Positions 46,063 to 55,143 are shown, numbered from the stretch's first letter. The stretch: 64,000 nt of DNA from Polyangiaceae bacterium (GCA_023150915.1 JAKLKA010000012.1:1-64000); one strand, 5' to 3'. Numbers and translations: made by a program. The notes: generated by a model not told the origin, from the letters alone.

Positions 46063-49000
46063 ATGAGCCTCTTCGCGCACCCCCGCTACCAGCCTGGACC
46101 CGTCCTGGGGCGGGGTGGCCAGGCCGTGGTGCTGCGGGTCACCGATCGCGAAGCGCCCGCGCGCGCGCTGGTGGCCAAGCTCTGGCAACCCGGCGCCTTC
46201 GACGAAGCGCTGCTGCGCGGCGAGTTCGCGCTGCTCTCGCGCCTGCATGTGCCGGGCCTGGTGCGCGCGCACGATCTGGGTCGCGACGAACGGACCGGCG
46301 CGCCGTTCTTGGTCGAAGACTTCATCGACGGACCGGACGCGCGCGCGTGGTTGGCCAAGGCCGCCAGCGATCGCGCCCGCTCGGAGCGGCTGGCCCGTGT
46401 GCTGGGCGAGGTCACCGCCACCCTGGCGGTGCTCCACGACAGCGGCTTCTTGCACGGCGACCTCAAGCCCGCTCACGTGCGCGTGCCCGACGACGGGCGC
46501 GCCACCCTGCTGGATCTGGGCGCGGCGGTGGCGCGGGCTCGGGCCGATCTCGGACCACATGCCGTGACGCCGGGCTACACCGCCCCCGAGCTGCAGGCCG
46601 GCGCGCGCCCCAGCCCGCGCACCGATCTGTTCGCCCTGGGTGCGCTGGCGCTGTGCGCGGCCACGGGGAAGTCGCCCGAGACCACGCAGCCGGTACGCGA
46701 GCTAGCGCCGTGGCTGCCGCCCAGCCTGGGCGACCTGATCGATCGGCTGCGCGCCGGCCACCCGGAAGATCGCCCGGCCGGCGCCCGCGAGGTGCTGGCG
46801 CTGCTGGGCCAGAGGGTGGCGAGCGGCGCCCCGCGCCCGGTGCGTTCGCTGCGCAGCGGCTCGGCTGAGCGCTCGGTGCGCGAGGCCCAGCTCGCCGAGC
46901 TCGATCTCCTTGCCCCGGGTGTGACCTACCTGACGGGCGCTGCCGGCATGGGCAAGAGCCACCTGCTCTCGGAGTGGGTGACGCGGGCGCTTCTGGCGGG
47001 AAAAGCAGCTCGGTGGCTGCGGTTTCCCCAGGTCGACGCGGGCGCCTTGTCGCAGTTGATCGCGTGGCTGCGCGGCTCCGAGCACGCACGCCCCTTCGCG
47101 CCCGGGCCGTTATCGCTGGCCCTCGACGACGTCCACTCTGCACCGTCCGAAGTGCGCGTCGCGCTCGAGGCCTTTCGCTGTCGGCGACGCGACCCGGACG
47201 ACGTCACGCTGATCGCTGCGTTGCGCTCCGCGCCCGGCGATGCCCCCAGCGTGGCGCTGGGGCCCTTGGATCTGCTGGGCGTGCGCGGGCTGTGCGCAGA
47301 GCTGGGCGTCGAGACCCAGCGCGCGGAAGAGCTCTTCAAGGCGAGCGAAGGCAGCCCCGGGTTCGTGGCTGCCCTGGCGGGCAAGGCCCCGCTCACGGGC
47401 GCGGCGGTGCTGGCGCGCGCGAAGCAGCTGAGCGCCGACGCGGCCAAGGCGCTGGGCGCGTTGGCGGCGGTCGGTGGCAGCGCCAGCGATTCGCTGCTGG
47501 GCGCGCTGTTCGGCGAGCAGCGCTCGCCCCGCGCCTGCGCCGAGCTGGCGGCGGCCGGGTTGGTCGAGCGCCGATCGGGCTCGGTGTGGGCGCTGGCGCA
47601 CGCCGAGATCCGTGACGATCTCGCCGGCGCCCTCGCCACCTTCGACCTGGTCGAAGCGGTGGCCGGCGTGGCCCTTGGCTCGCGCGCTCCCCTTGGCCCC
47701 GCGCAGCTCTTGTCACTGGCGCGTTCGCCCGCACCGCCCAGCACGCGCGCCGAGCTGCTGACGCTCGCTGCAGAGCGAGCGCGAGCAACCGGGCTGCGCT
47801 CGATCGAGACCGAGGCGCTGCTCGACCTGGCCGCCGATCCCGCGACACGCACGCCCGAGGTGCTGACCGCCCTCGACCGATCCACGCGGGGCGGCGGGAG
47901 CGCCGGGCTCCACCCCGAGCTGATCGAGTGGCTGGAGACGTGCCCCCCGCTCGGCGTTCTGGCGCAACGGCGGCGCGCCGAGCAGACGGCGCGCTCGGGG
48001 GATCACGCGCGGGCCGCGGAGCTGGCAGAGCGCGCACTGGCGCTCGCCGAGTCGCCTTCCGACCAGGTGCTGGCCCTCTCGACCTTGGCCTCGACCGCGC
48101 TCTATCGCGCCGACTGGACGAGCGCCGAGGCTGCGCTGTCGCGAGCCACGGCGGCGCTCGGCACCGCCGCGATCGACGACACGGAAGAGCTGGCGCGCCT
48201 CGACCACAACCGCGGCGTGGTCGCGCTGTATCGAGGGCGACTGGACGAGGCGCGCGACGCGTTCGAGCGATCACTGCGCGCCAAGCGCGCCATGGGTGAT
48301 CGCGGCGGCACCTGGGCGTGCCTGCTGAACCTGGCGCTGGCACAAGGGCAGCTGGGCCAGTTCGCGCCCGCCGAAGAGGCGCTGGTGGAGGCGGTTGCGA
48401 CCTGTCGCGCGCTGGGGCAACTGTCGGGCGCGGGCTGGTGCCTGGCTGCGCTCGCCGACGTGGCGCTGCGGCGCGGGGACCCTGTGGCGGCCGAGCGCTG
48501 GGTGGCCGAGGCCGAGCACCTGGGCGACGTGGTGCCGAAGCCGGTGCACGCCGATCTGGCGCTGCTGCGCAGCGAGCTGGCGCTGACAGCAGGCGACGGG
48601 CAGCGGGCCCTGGGCGCGCTCGCGGCCGTGGACCCCGACCTCTTGGCTCAGGACCCCTTGCTCGACGCGCGCGCTCTGACGCTGCGTGCGCGAGCACACC
48701 TGTGCACGCTCCCGGCCGATCGCAAGCTTGCCGCGCGCACCGCCGTGCGGGCCGCGCGCCGCGCGCGACGCGCGGGCTTGCCGGAGCCCGAACGACGCGC
48801 GCTCGGGGTTTTCTCCGCGGCGCGACGCCGCTTCACTTCGGCGCCACCCACCAGCTACGCTCGCGCCCCGGTGGCAGGGGACGAACAGCTCTGGGCCTTC
48901 TTGGCCACGGCCAGCACGGCGGAGAGCCGCGAGGCGGCCGTGCTCTCGCTGTGTCGCTGGGTGGTCGAGGCCAGCGGCGCCGAGCGCGCGTTCGTGTTCT

Positions 49001-50358
49001 CCGGCGGCCAAGGCTTCGGGGTCGACGTCGACGGGGTGCCCATCCCCGACGCGAGCGCGCGGGTTCCCGGCGAGGTGGTGCAGGCCGCGCTTGGCGCCGG
49101 CGGGGTCGCGAGCCACCCCACGGTGTCGACCCGGGGGGGCGCTGGCTCGCGCCTGACCGCCGTGGGCCCCGAGACCGCGCGCGGCGGGCGTGCGCTGCTC
49201 TTGCTCGAGCACCGCTTCGTGCCCAACGCGTTCGAGTCGCTCGATCGCCAGCTGGTCGAGCGCTGGGCCGTCTGCGCCACGCTGGCGCTGGCGCTGGGCG
49301 GCGAGCACGAAGCGGTCGTCGTGCACTCCGCGGCGCCCCCGCCCGAGCTGGCGGCGCTGTCGATGCACGAGCCGAGCACCGTGCTGCCCTCGCGCCGCGG
49401 TCGACGCGCTTTCCCTGGCATCGTGGGCGAGAGCCCCGCCTTGAGCCGCGCCCTCCGCCGGCTCGACACCGCGGTGGACAGCGAGCTGCCGGTGCTGATC
49501 ACGGGCGAGACGGGCGTGGGCAAAGAGCTGTTTGCGCGGGCGTTGCACGACAGCGGTCCGCGCGCGCGGGCGCCGTTCGTGGCCATCAACTGCGGAGCCG
49601 TGCCCGATTCGCTCTTCGAGGCCGAGCTGTTCGGTCACGCTCGCGGCAGCTTCACCGGCGCCGATCGTGCGCGCGCCGGCCTGATCGCGCGCGCCGAGGG
49701 CGGCACCTTGTTCCTGGACGAGATCGGCGAGCTGCCGTTGATGCGTCAGGCAACCCTGCTGCGGGTGCTGGCCGAGCGCCGCTATCGGCCGGTGGGCAGC
49801 GACGAAGAGAAGCCGTTCGACGTCCGCGTGATAGCGGCCACCAATCGCGACCTCGAGCGCGAGGTCGAAGCAGGGACCTTCCGGCGGGATCTGCTGTATC
49901 GCCTCAACGTGCTCGAGGTTCGCGTGCCGCCCCTGCGCGAGCGCCCGGAAGACATCTTGGTCATCGCCGAGCACGTGCTCTTGGGCACGGGTACCAGCGC
50001 CGTGCTGTCACAGCGCGCGGCGCGTGCACTGATGTCACACCGCTGGCCCGGAAACGTCCGCGAGCTCGAGCACCAGATCCAGCGCGTGGCGGCGCTGGGT
50101 GTGGCACGCATCGAGCTCGAGCACCTGTCACGAGAAGTGCGCGCTGCGTTCAAAGGCGACCCAACACCCAAGCTGACCTTGCCGCCCAGCAAGAAGCCCA
50201 GCGGCCCGGATGCCGAGCGGGAAGAGGTGCGTGCGGCGCTGGAGCGCGAGGGCGGAAACATCACGCGGGCCGCCGAGCGCTTGCGCCTGACCCGCCATGG
50301 CCTCAAGAAGAAGATGGTTCGCTTGGGGCTCCGCGAGCCGAAGGCCTCGGGAGGGTGA
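46063..50358 (+). CDS. Giant sigma-54 activator: kinase-like, NTPase, TPR, GAF, AAA+ and Fis HTH
   Basis: 1431 residues. An N-terminal protein-kinase-like domain (10-250) has GRGGQAVVL, LVAKLW, then HGDLKPAH where HRDLKPEN is usual, and DLG for DFG; the catalytic Asp residues remain but Arg and the metal-binding Asn are lost. An STAND/AAA-type NTPase follows (Walker A GAAGMGKSHLL near 291), TPR-like helices (about 640-865), a GAF-like domain (about 940-1090), the sigma-54 AAA+ domain (GETGVGKE near 1147, GSFTGAD near 1196, [12 protein letters not shown]) and a Fis-type helix-turn-helix (GNITRAAERLRLTRHGLKKK). It couples several signal inputs to sigma-54 transcription. Confidence 0.9.
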   Translation: MSLFAHPRYQPGPVLGRGGQAVVLRVTDREAPARALVAKLWQPGAFDEALLRGEFALLSRLHVPGLVRAHDLGRDERTGAPFLVEDFIDGPDARAWLAKAASDRARSERLARVLGEVTATLAVLHDSGFLHGDLKPAHVRVPDDGRATLLDLGAAVARARADLGPHAVTPGYTAPELQAGARPSPRTDLFALGALALCAATGKSPETTQPVRELAPWLPPSLGDLIDRLRAGHPEDRPAGAREVLALLGQRVASGAPRPVRSLRSGSAERSVREAQLAELDLLAPGVTYLTGAAGMGKSHLLSEWVTRALLAGKAARWLRFPQVDAGALSQLIAWLRGSEHARPFAPGPLSLALDDVHSAPSEVRVALEAFRCRRRDPDDVTLIAALRSAPGDAPSVALGPLDLLGVRGLCAELGVETQRAEELFKASEGSPGFVAALAGKAPLTGAAVLARAKQLSADAAKALGALAAVGGSASDSLLGALFGEQRSPRACAELAAAGLVERRSGSVWALAHAEIRDDLAGALATFDLVEAVAGVALGSRAPLGPAQLLSLARSPAPPSTRAELLTLAAERARATGLRSIETEALLDLAADPATRTPEVLTALDRSTRGGGSAGLHPELIEWLETCPPLGVLAQRRRAEQTARSGDHARAAELAERALALAESPSDQVLALSTLASTALYRADWTSAEAALSRATAALGTAAIDDTEELARLDHNRGVVALYRGRLDEARDAFERSLRAKRAMGDRGGTWACLLNLALAQGQLGQFAPAEEALVEAVATCRALGQLSGAGWCLAALADVALRRGDPVAAERWVAEAEHLGDVVPKPVHADLALLRSELALTAGDGQRALGALAAVDPDLLAQDPLLDARALTLRARAHLCTLPADRKLAARTAVRAARRARRAGLPEPERRALGVFSAARRRFTSAPPTSYARAPVAGDEQLWAFLATASTAESREAAVLSLCRWVVEASGAERAFVFSGGQGFGVDVDGVPIPDASARVPGEVVQAALGAGGVASHPTVSTRGGAGSRLTAVGPETARGGRALLLLEHRFVPNAFESLDRQLVERWAVCATLALALGGEHEAVVVHSAAPPPELAALSMHEPSTVLPSRRGRRAFPGIVGESPALSRALRRLDTAVDSELPVLITGETGVGKELFARALHDSGPRARAPFVAINCGAVPDSLFEAELFGHARGSFTGADRARAGLIARAEGGTLFLDEIGELPLMRQATLLRVLAERRYRPVGSDEEKPFDVRVIAATNRDLEREVEAGTFRRDLLYRLNVLEVRVPPLRERPEDILVIAEHVLLGTGTSAVLSQRAARALMSHRWPGNVRELEHQIQRVAALGVARIELEHLSREVRAAFKGDPTPKLTLPPSKKPSGPDAEREEVRAALEREGGNITRAAERLRLTRHGLKKKMVRLGLREPKASGG

Positions 50359-50359
50359 G

Positions 50360-51529
50360 ATGCGTCGCTGGTTGATTTCGCTCTGTGCGGTGTGCGCGCT
50401 GTCGTGCGGGTCGGAAGACTCGGGGCAGGCCGCGGCCAGTGGGGGCGCGGCGGGCGCGGGCGGCAGCGCCACCGGGGGCACTGGCGGCAGCGCCACCGGC
50501 GGCACTGGCGGCAGCGCCACCGGTGGCAGCGGCGGCAGCGCCACCGGCGGCAGCGGTGGCACGGTCGATTGCCTTTCACAGGTGGCGGGCGTCGAGGTGG
50601 CGGACGTCGATCTCGACGGCTTCCCTTCCTACAGCGTCGATGGCTGTCAGCTGGCGTACGTGTCGGCCAAGACGGGGGAGCTGCGGCTGCGGGATCTGAC
50701 CACCGGCAAAGAGAGCGTGATCGACGACGGCGCCGAAGGCCCGCGGCGCCCCAGCCTGGCGGGCGACGTCTTGGCGTGGGAGTCGGCCAAGCACCTGGTG
50801 CGCGTGCGGCACGGTGGCACGATCACGATCGTGAGCGGCAGCTTCAACCTGGCAGGCGAGCCCCGCGCCACCAGCGACGCGGTGGTGTTCACCGGCTGGC
50901 TCGGCGCAGACACCGGCTCGGACTCCGACGTCTTCCTGTATCAGGTGAGCAAGGGCACCAGCACGGCCGTGGCCGCCGGCCCTGGCCAGCAACGCTTCGC
51001 CGACGTCTCGGCCACGCACGTGGCCGTCAGCGACTTCTCGGAAGATCCGGGCGGGGTGTACACGGGTGACGGCGCCTCGCAGGCCGACATCATCGTGTTC
51101 GATCGGGCAACGCTCACCCCGACCGTCCGCAGTGCGCCCGGCAAGCAGGCGTTCCCCATGCTGGGCTCGAGCGGCACCCTGAGCTACCTCGAGTGGGTCG
51201 TGGTCCACCCCATCCCCAAGCTGCAGGAATACACCCTGCGCGCCGTGCCGCTGGCGACGCCCGCGGCCAGCGGCGTCAAGATCGCCGATGTGCAGTCGGA
51301 CCAGGCGGTGCGCCCCACGGCCCGCGCCGGCGTGGCCGAGTGGGTGGTGCGCTGGCAAGGGGTGAGCTCACTCTACCGCGCGGCGCTCGACGGCTCGACG
51401 GCCCCCCAGAAGCAAGATCTGGGCGGCGCGGCGGTGCTGCACGCGCCCAGCTCGTCCAGCAGCATGACCGTGCTCGCCGTGCGGCAGACCACCGCCAGCA
51501 CGCCGGCGCTGGTGGCGATCCCGCGCTGA
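50360..51529 (+). CDS. Lipoprotein with TolB-like propeller strands
   Basis: 389 residues from ATG 50360, one base after the activator's stop, with GGGAGG upstream; the track start lies inside the activator gene. Leader LCAVCALSC fits a lipobox. A Ser/Ala/Thr/Gly linker made of four 24-base repeats is followed by strands of propeller type (CQLAYVSAKTGELRLRDL, ADIIVFDRATLTPTVRS). No catalytic site visible. Co-transcription suggests a surface partner or target of the activator. Confidence 0.7.
   Translation: MRRWLISLCAVCALSCGSEDSGQAAASGGAAGAGGSATGGTGGSATGGTGGSATGGSGGSATGGSGGTVDCLSQVAGVEVADVDLDGFPSYSVDGCQLAYVSAKTGELRLRDLTTGKESVIDDGAEGPRRPSLAGDVLAWESAKHLVRVRHGGTITIVSGSFNLAGEPRATSDAVVFTGWLGADTGSDSDVFLYQVSKGTSTAVAAGPGQQRFADVSATHVAVSDFSEDPGGVYTGDGASQADIIVFDRATLTPTVRSAPGKQAFPMLGSSGTLSYLEWVVVHPIPKLQEYTLRAVPLATPAASGVKIADVQSDQAVRPTARAGVAEWVVRWQGVSSLYRAALDGSTAPQKQDLGGAAVLHAPSSSSSMTVLAVRQTTASTPALVAIPR
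50462..50557 (+). repeat. Four 24-bp tandem repeats
   Basis: GGCAGCGCCACCGGNGGCA plus five bases, four times in frame, coding SATGG-T/S-GG. Likely length-variable linker. Confidence 0.85.
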
Positions 51530-51532
51530 GGT

Positions 51533-52339
51533 TCAATACGGCTCGTGGCAGTCGCCCCAGACCTTGGTGGTGGTGAAGCTCCATTTGTTCTCGACCGGAC
51601 CGGTCTTGAAGGGCAGCGACGCGCCGGCGGGCCAGGCGTTCTTCACGTCCCACTCGGTCAGACCCGCGCGCGTGTCGACGATCTTGCCGCCGGCGTCGTA
51701 GAAGGCGATCACGGCCTCGGGGTTCGAGCAGGGCTTTCCCGCGTTCTTCACGGTGCCGCTGATCCGCCAGTACTCGGTCTTGCCGATGCTCTCTTTGTCG
51801 GTTTTCACGTCGGCTACCGTGGCGTCGAAGCTGCCGTCGGCGGGGAAGGCCTTGGGCTCGAGCTTGTGCGATGCGTAGGGCCGCGCCAGCTTCTTGATGT
51901 CGCGGACGTAGTGGAACGGGCTGACCTCACCCGGCGGCACGTTGTGGCGCATGCCCAGCGCGCTCTCGCCAAAGCCTTCGGCGGCCGCGATCGAGTCCAC
52001 ACCGATGGGCTTGCCCTGCGCGTCCATCAGCACCACGGCCACCTTCGGCGACTCGATCCACTTCGACGTGTCGTTGCGGATCTCGCCGATGATGTGCAGG
52101 AAGCCGGTGTCCTCCACTCCCGAGCGGCCTTCGATCACGCTCAGCGCCAGGGTGCCGCCCTTGCTCGACGACGCGGGCACGGCGGCGCTCGCAGCGCGGT
52201 CCGCGGATTCGGCTTTGCTCTCGCCGCGGGGCGCTGTGCCCTCGGCGGCGGGCCCCGAGCCCTCGGCGCGGGAGCCGCCCTTGCAGGCGAGCAGGGCGAG
52301 CAGAACGGGTGCAATCATCCAGGTCGAAGAGCGGATCAT
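51533..52339 (-). CDS. FxLYD-like lipoprotein
   Basis: 268 residues from ATG 52339 (AAGGAG six bases upstream). Leader IAPVLLALLAC fits a lipobox; an Ala/Ser/Glu linker follows. Two copies of a beta-sandwich unit resemble the FxLYD fold: HIIGEIRNDTSKWIESPKVA and WRISGTVKNAGKPCSNPEAV, each with a following strand (VVLMDAQGKPIG; IAFYDAGGKIV). Such domains occur in extracytoplasmic proteins of unknown role. A sigma-54 candidate promoter lies upstream. Convergent with the propeller lipoprotein, four bases between the stops. Confidence 0.72.
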   Translation of the reverse strand: MIRSSTWMIAPVLLALLACKGGSRAEGSGPAAEGTAPRGESKAESADRAASAAVPASSSKGGTLALSVIEGRSGVEDTGFLHIIGEIRNDTSKWIESPKVAVVLMDAQGKPIGVDSIAAAEGFGESALGMRHNVPPGEVSPFHYVRDIKKLARPYASHKLEPKAFPADGSFDATVADVKTDKESIGKTEYWRISGTVKNAGKPCSNPEAVIAFYDAGGKIVDTRAGLTEWDVKNAWPAGASLPFKTGPVENKWSFTTTKVWGDCHEPY

Positions 52340-52371
52340 CGAGTCTCCTTTTCGGGGCCCGGGCGTGGAAG

Positions 52372-52387
52372 AGCAAGCGCCGGACCA
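52372..52387 (-). promoter_or_regulatory. Sigma-54 -24/-12 promoter candidate
   Basis: TGGTCCGGCGCTTGCT on the minus strand, 14 of 16 consensus matches and correct spacing. Start near 52361 leaves a 22-base leader containing AAGGAG. Confidence 0.55.
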
Positions 52388-52476
52388 GGCAAAGATCGGC
52401 CGCACTTCCCCCATAGGGGCCCGCCGGCATGCAGCTTCGGCGTGCCATTCCTGCACGACGCGGCTATGCCCGCCGG

Positions 52477-53505
52477 GTGAAGAAGGTCGTGGTTCACCGC
52501 GCTGGCTCGTACGATCGGCTGTGCGTCGAAGCGCACGCCGATCTCGAGCCGGGTCCGGGCCAGGTGCTGATCGAGGTCGAGGCGATGGGCGTGAACTACG
52601 CCGACTGTATCGTACGCATGGGGCTGTACTCGTCGGCGAAGAAGTATGTCGGCTGGCCCATCACCCCCGGCTTCGAGGTGGCGGGTCGGGTGAAGGCCCT
52701 GGGCCCAGGCGCCGCCGCCCCCGCGGTGGGCACCCAGGTGATTGGTCTGACCCGCTTCGACGGCTACGCCACGCAGGTGGTCGTGCCGCAGAACCAGGTC
52801 TTCGAGCGGCCGCCAGAGATGAGCGCGACGGTGGCGGCGGGGTTTCCGGCGGTGTTCCTCACCGCACACTTCGCGCTGATCGAGCTGTGCAAGCTACGGC
52901 CCGGCATGAAGGTGCTGGTGCACTCGGCCGCCGGTGGGGTCGGCGGCGCGCTCACCCAGATCGCGCGCCTGCACGGCTGCGAGGTGGCCGGTGTGGTGGG
53001 CAGCGCCCACAAGGTCGAGGCGGCGCGCGGTCACGGCGCAAGCCTGGTGATCGACAAGAGCCACGAAGACCTGTGGCGCGCAGCCGAGCGCTTCGCGCCC
53101 AAGGGCTTCGACGTGGTGCTCGACGCCAACGGCGTCGAGACCCTGGCCGACAGCTACGCCCACGTGCGACCCACCGGTCGGCTGGTGATCTACGGCTTTC
53201 ACACCATGATGCCCAAGAGCGGTGGCAAGCCGCACTATGGCAAGCTGGCAGTCGACTGGCTGCGCACGCCGCGCTTCAACCCGCTGAAGCTCACCGAAGA
53301 GAACCGCAGCGTGATGGGCTTCAACCTGTCGTACCTGTTCGACCGGCCGGAGCTCTTGGTCGAGGGCATGCGGGACCTCTTGGGGTGGCTGGGCAAGCTC
53401 CGCCCCCACGCGGTGCGCGTGTTCCCGCTCTCGCGGGTGGGCGAGGCGCACGCCGCCATCGAGTCCGGAACGACCACCGGCAAGCTGGTGCTCGTGCCGG
53501 ACTGA
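52477..53505 (+). CDS. MDR-family quinone/alcohol oxidoreductase (VAT1-like)
   Basis: 342 residues from GTG 52477, which begins MKKVVVHRAGSYDRL as usual for the family; the track ATG at 52429 adds 16 residues. GroES-like N-terminal half (GVNYADCIVRMG, PGFEVAGRVKALG) and a Rossmann half with the NADPH motif HSAAGGVGGALTQIA. Zinc-binding Cys residues of alcohol dehydrogenases are absent, so it is zinc-free, of the quinone oxidoreductase/VAT-1 type. Cytoplasmic; substrate unknown. Divergent from the FxLYD lipoprotein. Confidence 0.85.
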   Translation: MKKVVVHRAGSYDRLCVEAHADLEPGPGQVLIEVEAMGVNYADCIVRMGLYSSAKKYVGWPITPGFEVAGRVKALGPGAAAPAVGTQVIGLTRFDGYATQVVVPQNQVFERPPEMSATVAAGFPAVFLTAHFALIELCKLRPGMKVLVHSAAGGVGGALTQIARLHGCEVAGVVGSAHKVEAARGHGASLVIDKSHEDLWRAAERFAPKGFDVVLDANGVETLADSYAHVRPTGRLVIYGFHTMMPKSGGKPHYGKLAVDWLRTPRFNPLKLTEENRSVMGFNLSYLFDRPELLVEGMRDLLGWLGKLRPHAVRVFPLSRVGEAHAAIESGTTTGKLVLVPD

Positions 53506-53508
53506 ACG

Positions 53509-54474
53509 TCAGGGCCGACACACGCCGAGCCAGGCGGGGCTCGAGTAGGCCTTGCAGGACTGGCCCGACGGGCAGCCGCCGTTGCCGGGCGTGCCGCCCA
53601 CGGCGCCCGCGTCCGGCGCGCCCGCGGTGCTGGCCTTGCAGAGCCAGCGACACACGCCGCTGCCGCTGGCAAAGTCGCACTGCTGCGAGTCCTGGCAGTC
53701 GTTCAAGAACTGGCACGCCATGCCCAGGGTCGAGCCGCCGTCCACGGTGTAGTTCGGGAAGCTGCACTTGAGCTTGTTGTTCGCGCCCACGTGGCAGTCC
53801 GACTCGGGCCCGGCCGGGCAGTCTTTGGCCCAGGGCGTGCACGCGGCAGAGAAGGTGCAGACCTGCACGAACGAGCTGCCATAGCTGATTTTCATGTCGC
53901 ACGAGCCCGCACTGCCGCATTGCGCGTCGCTGCAGCATGGGTGCGTGCACTTGCCCAGCGCGCAGCTCAGCTTCGGCTCGCACTCTTTGTGAGCCGAGCA
54001 CGACTCGCCCATCTTCTTCACCCCGGTGCCCAGCACGATGCACGCGGTGGTGTAGCCGCCGGCGTCCATCTGCTCGACGCGGCAGGTCTGACCTGCGGGG
54101 CAGTTCTGCAGCACCAGATCGCAGGCACCGGTCACGTTGGTCGCGGTGCCGGGCGCGCAGGTGCCGGCGTCGCCTGCCGACCCGCCCGAGCCGCCGCTTC
54201 CGCCGCCGCCCGCGTTGCCACTGCCGCCACTGGCGGTGCCGGCGCCACCCCCGCTGCCGGCGCTGCCGCCGCCGCCCGAGCCGGCGCTGGCGTCGTCACC
54301 CGCGTCGCCGCACTGGCAGGCGCCGAAGCCACTGCCGTCGCTCAGGCACTTCTGAACGCCCTTGCCGCTCATGCAAGCGCACTCCACCTGCCGACCCGGC
54401 TCGCACGTCTTCGACTCGTCGTCGGAAGAGGAACACCCCAGTGCCAGCGCCGCGAGCAAGAACGCGAATCGCAT
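53509..54474 (-). CDS. Cys-rich lipoprotein with Gly/Ser linker
   Basis: 321 residues from ATG 54474; the longer track ORF extends into non-coding sequence. Leader FLLAALALGC fits a lipobox. A short Cys module (CEPGRQVECACMSG), a Gly/Ser/Ala linker of about 45 residues, and a C-terminal Cys-rich part with about 20 Cys (CDLVLQNCPAGQTC, CCSDAQCGSAGSC, CQDSQQCDF). Related in style to the lipoproteins at 6158-8934. Function unknown. Convergent with the MDR gene, three bases between the stops. Confidence 0.75.
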   Translation of the reverse strand: MRFAFLLAALALGCSSSDDESKTCEPGRQVECACMSGKGVQKCLSDGSGFGACQCGDAGDDASAGSGGGGSAGSGGGAGTASGGSGNAGGGGSGGSGGSAGDAGTCAPGTATNVTGACDLVLQNCPAGQTCRVEQMDAGGYTTACIVLGTGVKKMGESCSAHKECEPKLSCALGKCTHPCCSDAQCGSAGSCDMKISYGSSFVQVCTFSAACTPWAKDCPAGPESDCHVGANNKLKCSFPNYTVDGGSTLGMACQFLNDCQDSQQCDFASGSGVCRWLCKASTAGAPDAGAVGGTPGNGGCPSGQSCKAYSSPAWLGVCRP

Positions 54475-54778
54475 TGGCGGATGATAGCTACTTCCAGCTC
54501 GTGAGGCGAGCCTCGGCAGCCCTGCAAGGCGCAGCCGGTCCTGACGACGGCGCCCAGCCGGCGCCGGGACTGGCGGTGAGCCTCTGGCCAAGCCAAGGTC
54601 GCTGGGCCATGCGCAAACCCGTCCCCGGCGGGCGCCCCAGCGCGCGTTCGGCGCTCTCGAGGGCAAGCGGGTCGTCGACGACTCGTCTTTCGATCCCCTC
54701 TCCGAAGCCGCGCTCGCGGCGTGGCCATGCCGAGCCGCACCGGGATTCGGTGTCTCGCAGCGCTGGTGATCACGCGGG
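54475..54778. other. Gene-free stretch with a duplicated arsR 3' end
   Basis: About 300 bases without a believable gene; ORFs here are short and of mixed frame. It starts with a 39-base segment (54487-54525) that repeats the 3' end of the arsR gene (54778-54816), 32 of 39 bases identical, including the TAG stop. Nothing else recognised. Confidence 0.6.
54487..54525 (-). repeat. 39-bp partial copy of arsR 3' end
   Basis: Minus-strand reading RAAEARLTSWK-stop parallels RKDAEARIASLK-stop of arsR. The similarity stops abruptly upstream. Confidence 0.55.
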
Positions 54779-55123
54779 CTACTTCAAGCTCGCGATGCGA
54801 GCCTCGGCGTCTTTGCGCAGCTTTCCGCAGACCAGATCGCAGAGCTCGAAGATCATCGGCTCGGTGATCGAATAGCGAACGTTCGAGCCGTCGCGCTCGC
54901 GACCGACCAGCCCGGCCTGGCTCAAGATGCCGAGCTGCTTCGAGACGTTGGCCTGCTTCATCTCCAGGGTCGACACGATCTCCGACACGCTGAGCGGGCC
55001 CTCGCCGAGCAGCTGGAGGATCTGCAAGCGGGTCGGCTCGCTGAGCACCGAGAACACCCCGGCCACGCTGCTCAGAATCGGCCCTTCCAGCCGGCGAACC
55101 CGTGTGCGACGCGACATTGACAT
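54779..55123 (-). CDS. ArsR-family transcriptional repressor
   Basis: 114 residues from ATG 55123 (55117 possible). Winged helix with VFSVLSEPTRLQILQLLGEG, recognition helix KQANVSKQLGILSQAGLV and the wing GRERDGSNVRYSI. Two Cys in the last helix (FELCDLVCGK, C-x3-C) could sense a metal or thiol stress; family members use Cys there. A near-perfect AT-rich palindrome overlaps its start codon, and a divergent RND efflux operon starts 64 bases away, so it probably represses both directions. Confidence 0.88.
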   Translation of the reverse strand: MSMSRRTRVRRLEGPILSSVAGVFSVLSEPTRLQILQLLGEGPLSVSEIVSTLEMKQANVSKQLGILSQAGLVGRERDGSNVRYSITEPMIFELCDLVCGKLRKDAEARIASLK

Positions 55124-55143
55124 ATTACTATATAGTGATATGT
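55120..55143. promoter_or_regulatory. ArsR operator palindrome
   Basis: 24-base inverted repeat with 11 of 12 pairs matching; core ACTATATAGT and outer arms ACATAT/ATATGT. It covers the arsR start codon and faces the efflux operon. Confidence 0.65.

Noticed and set aside
54369-54773. 134-residue minus-strand ORF in the gap before arsR
   Set aside because: Mixed composition and no recognisable motif; overlaps the start of the lipoprotein gene at 53509-54474 in another frame.
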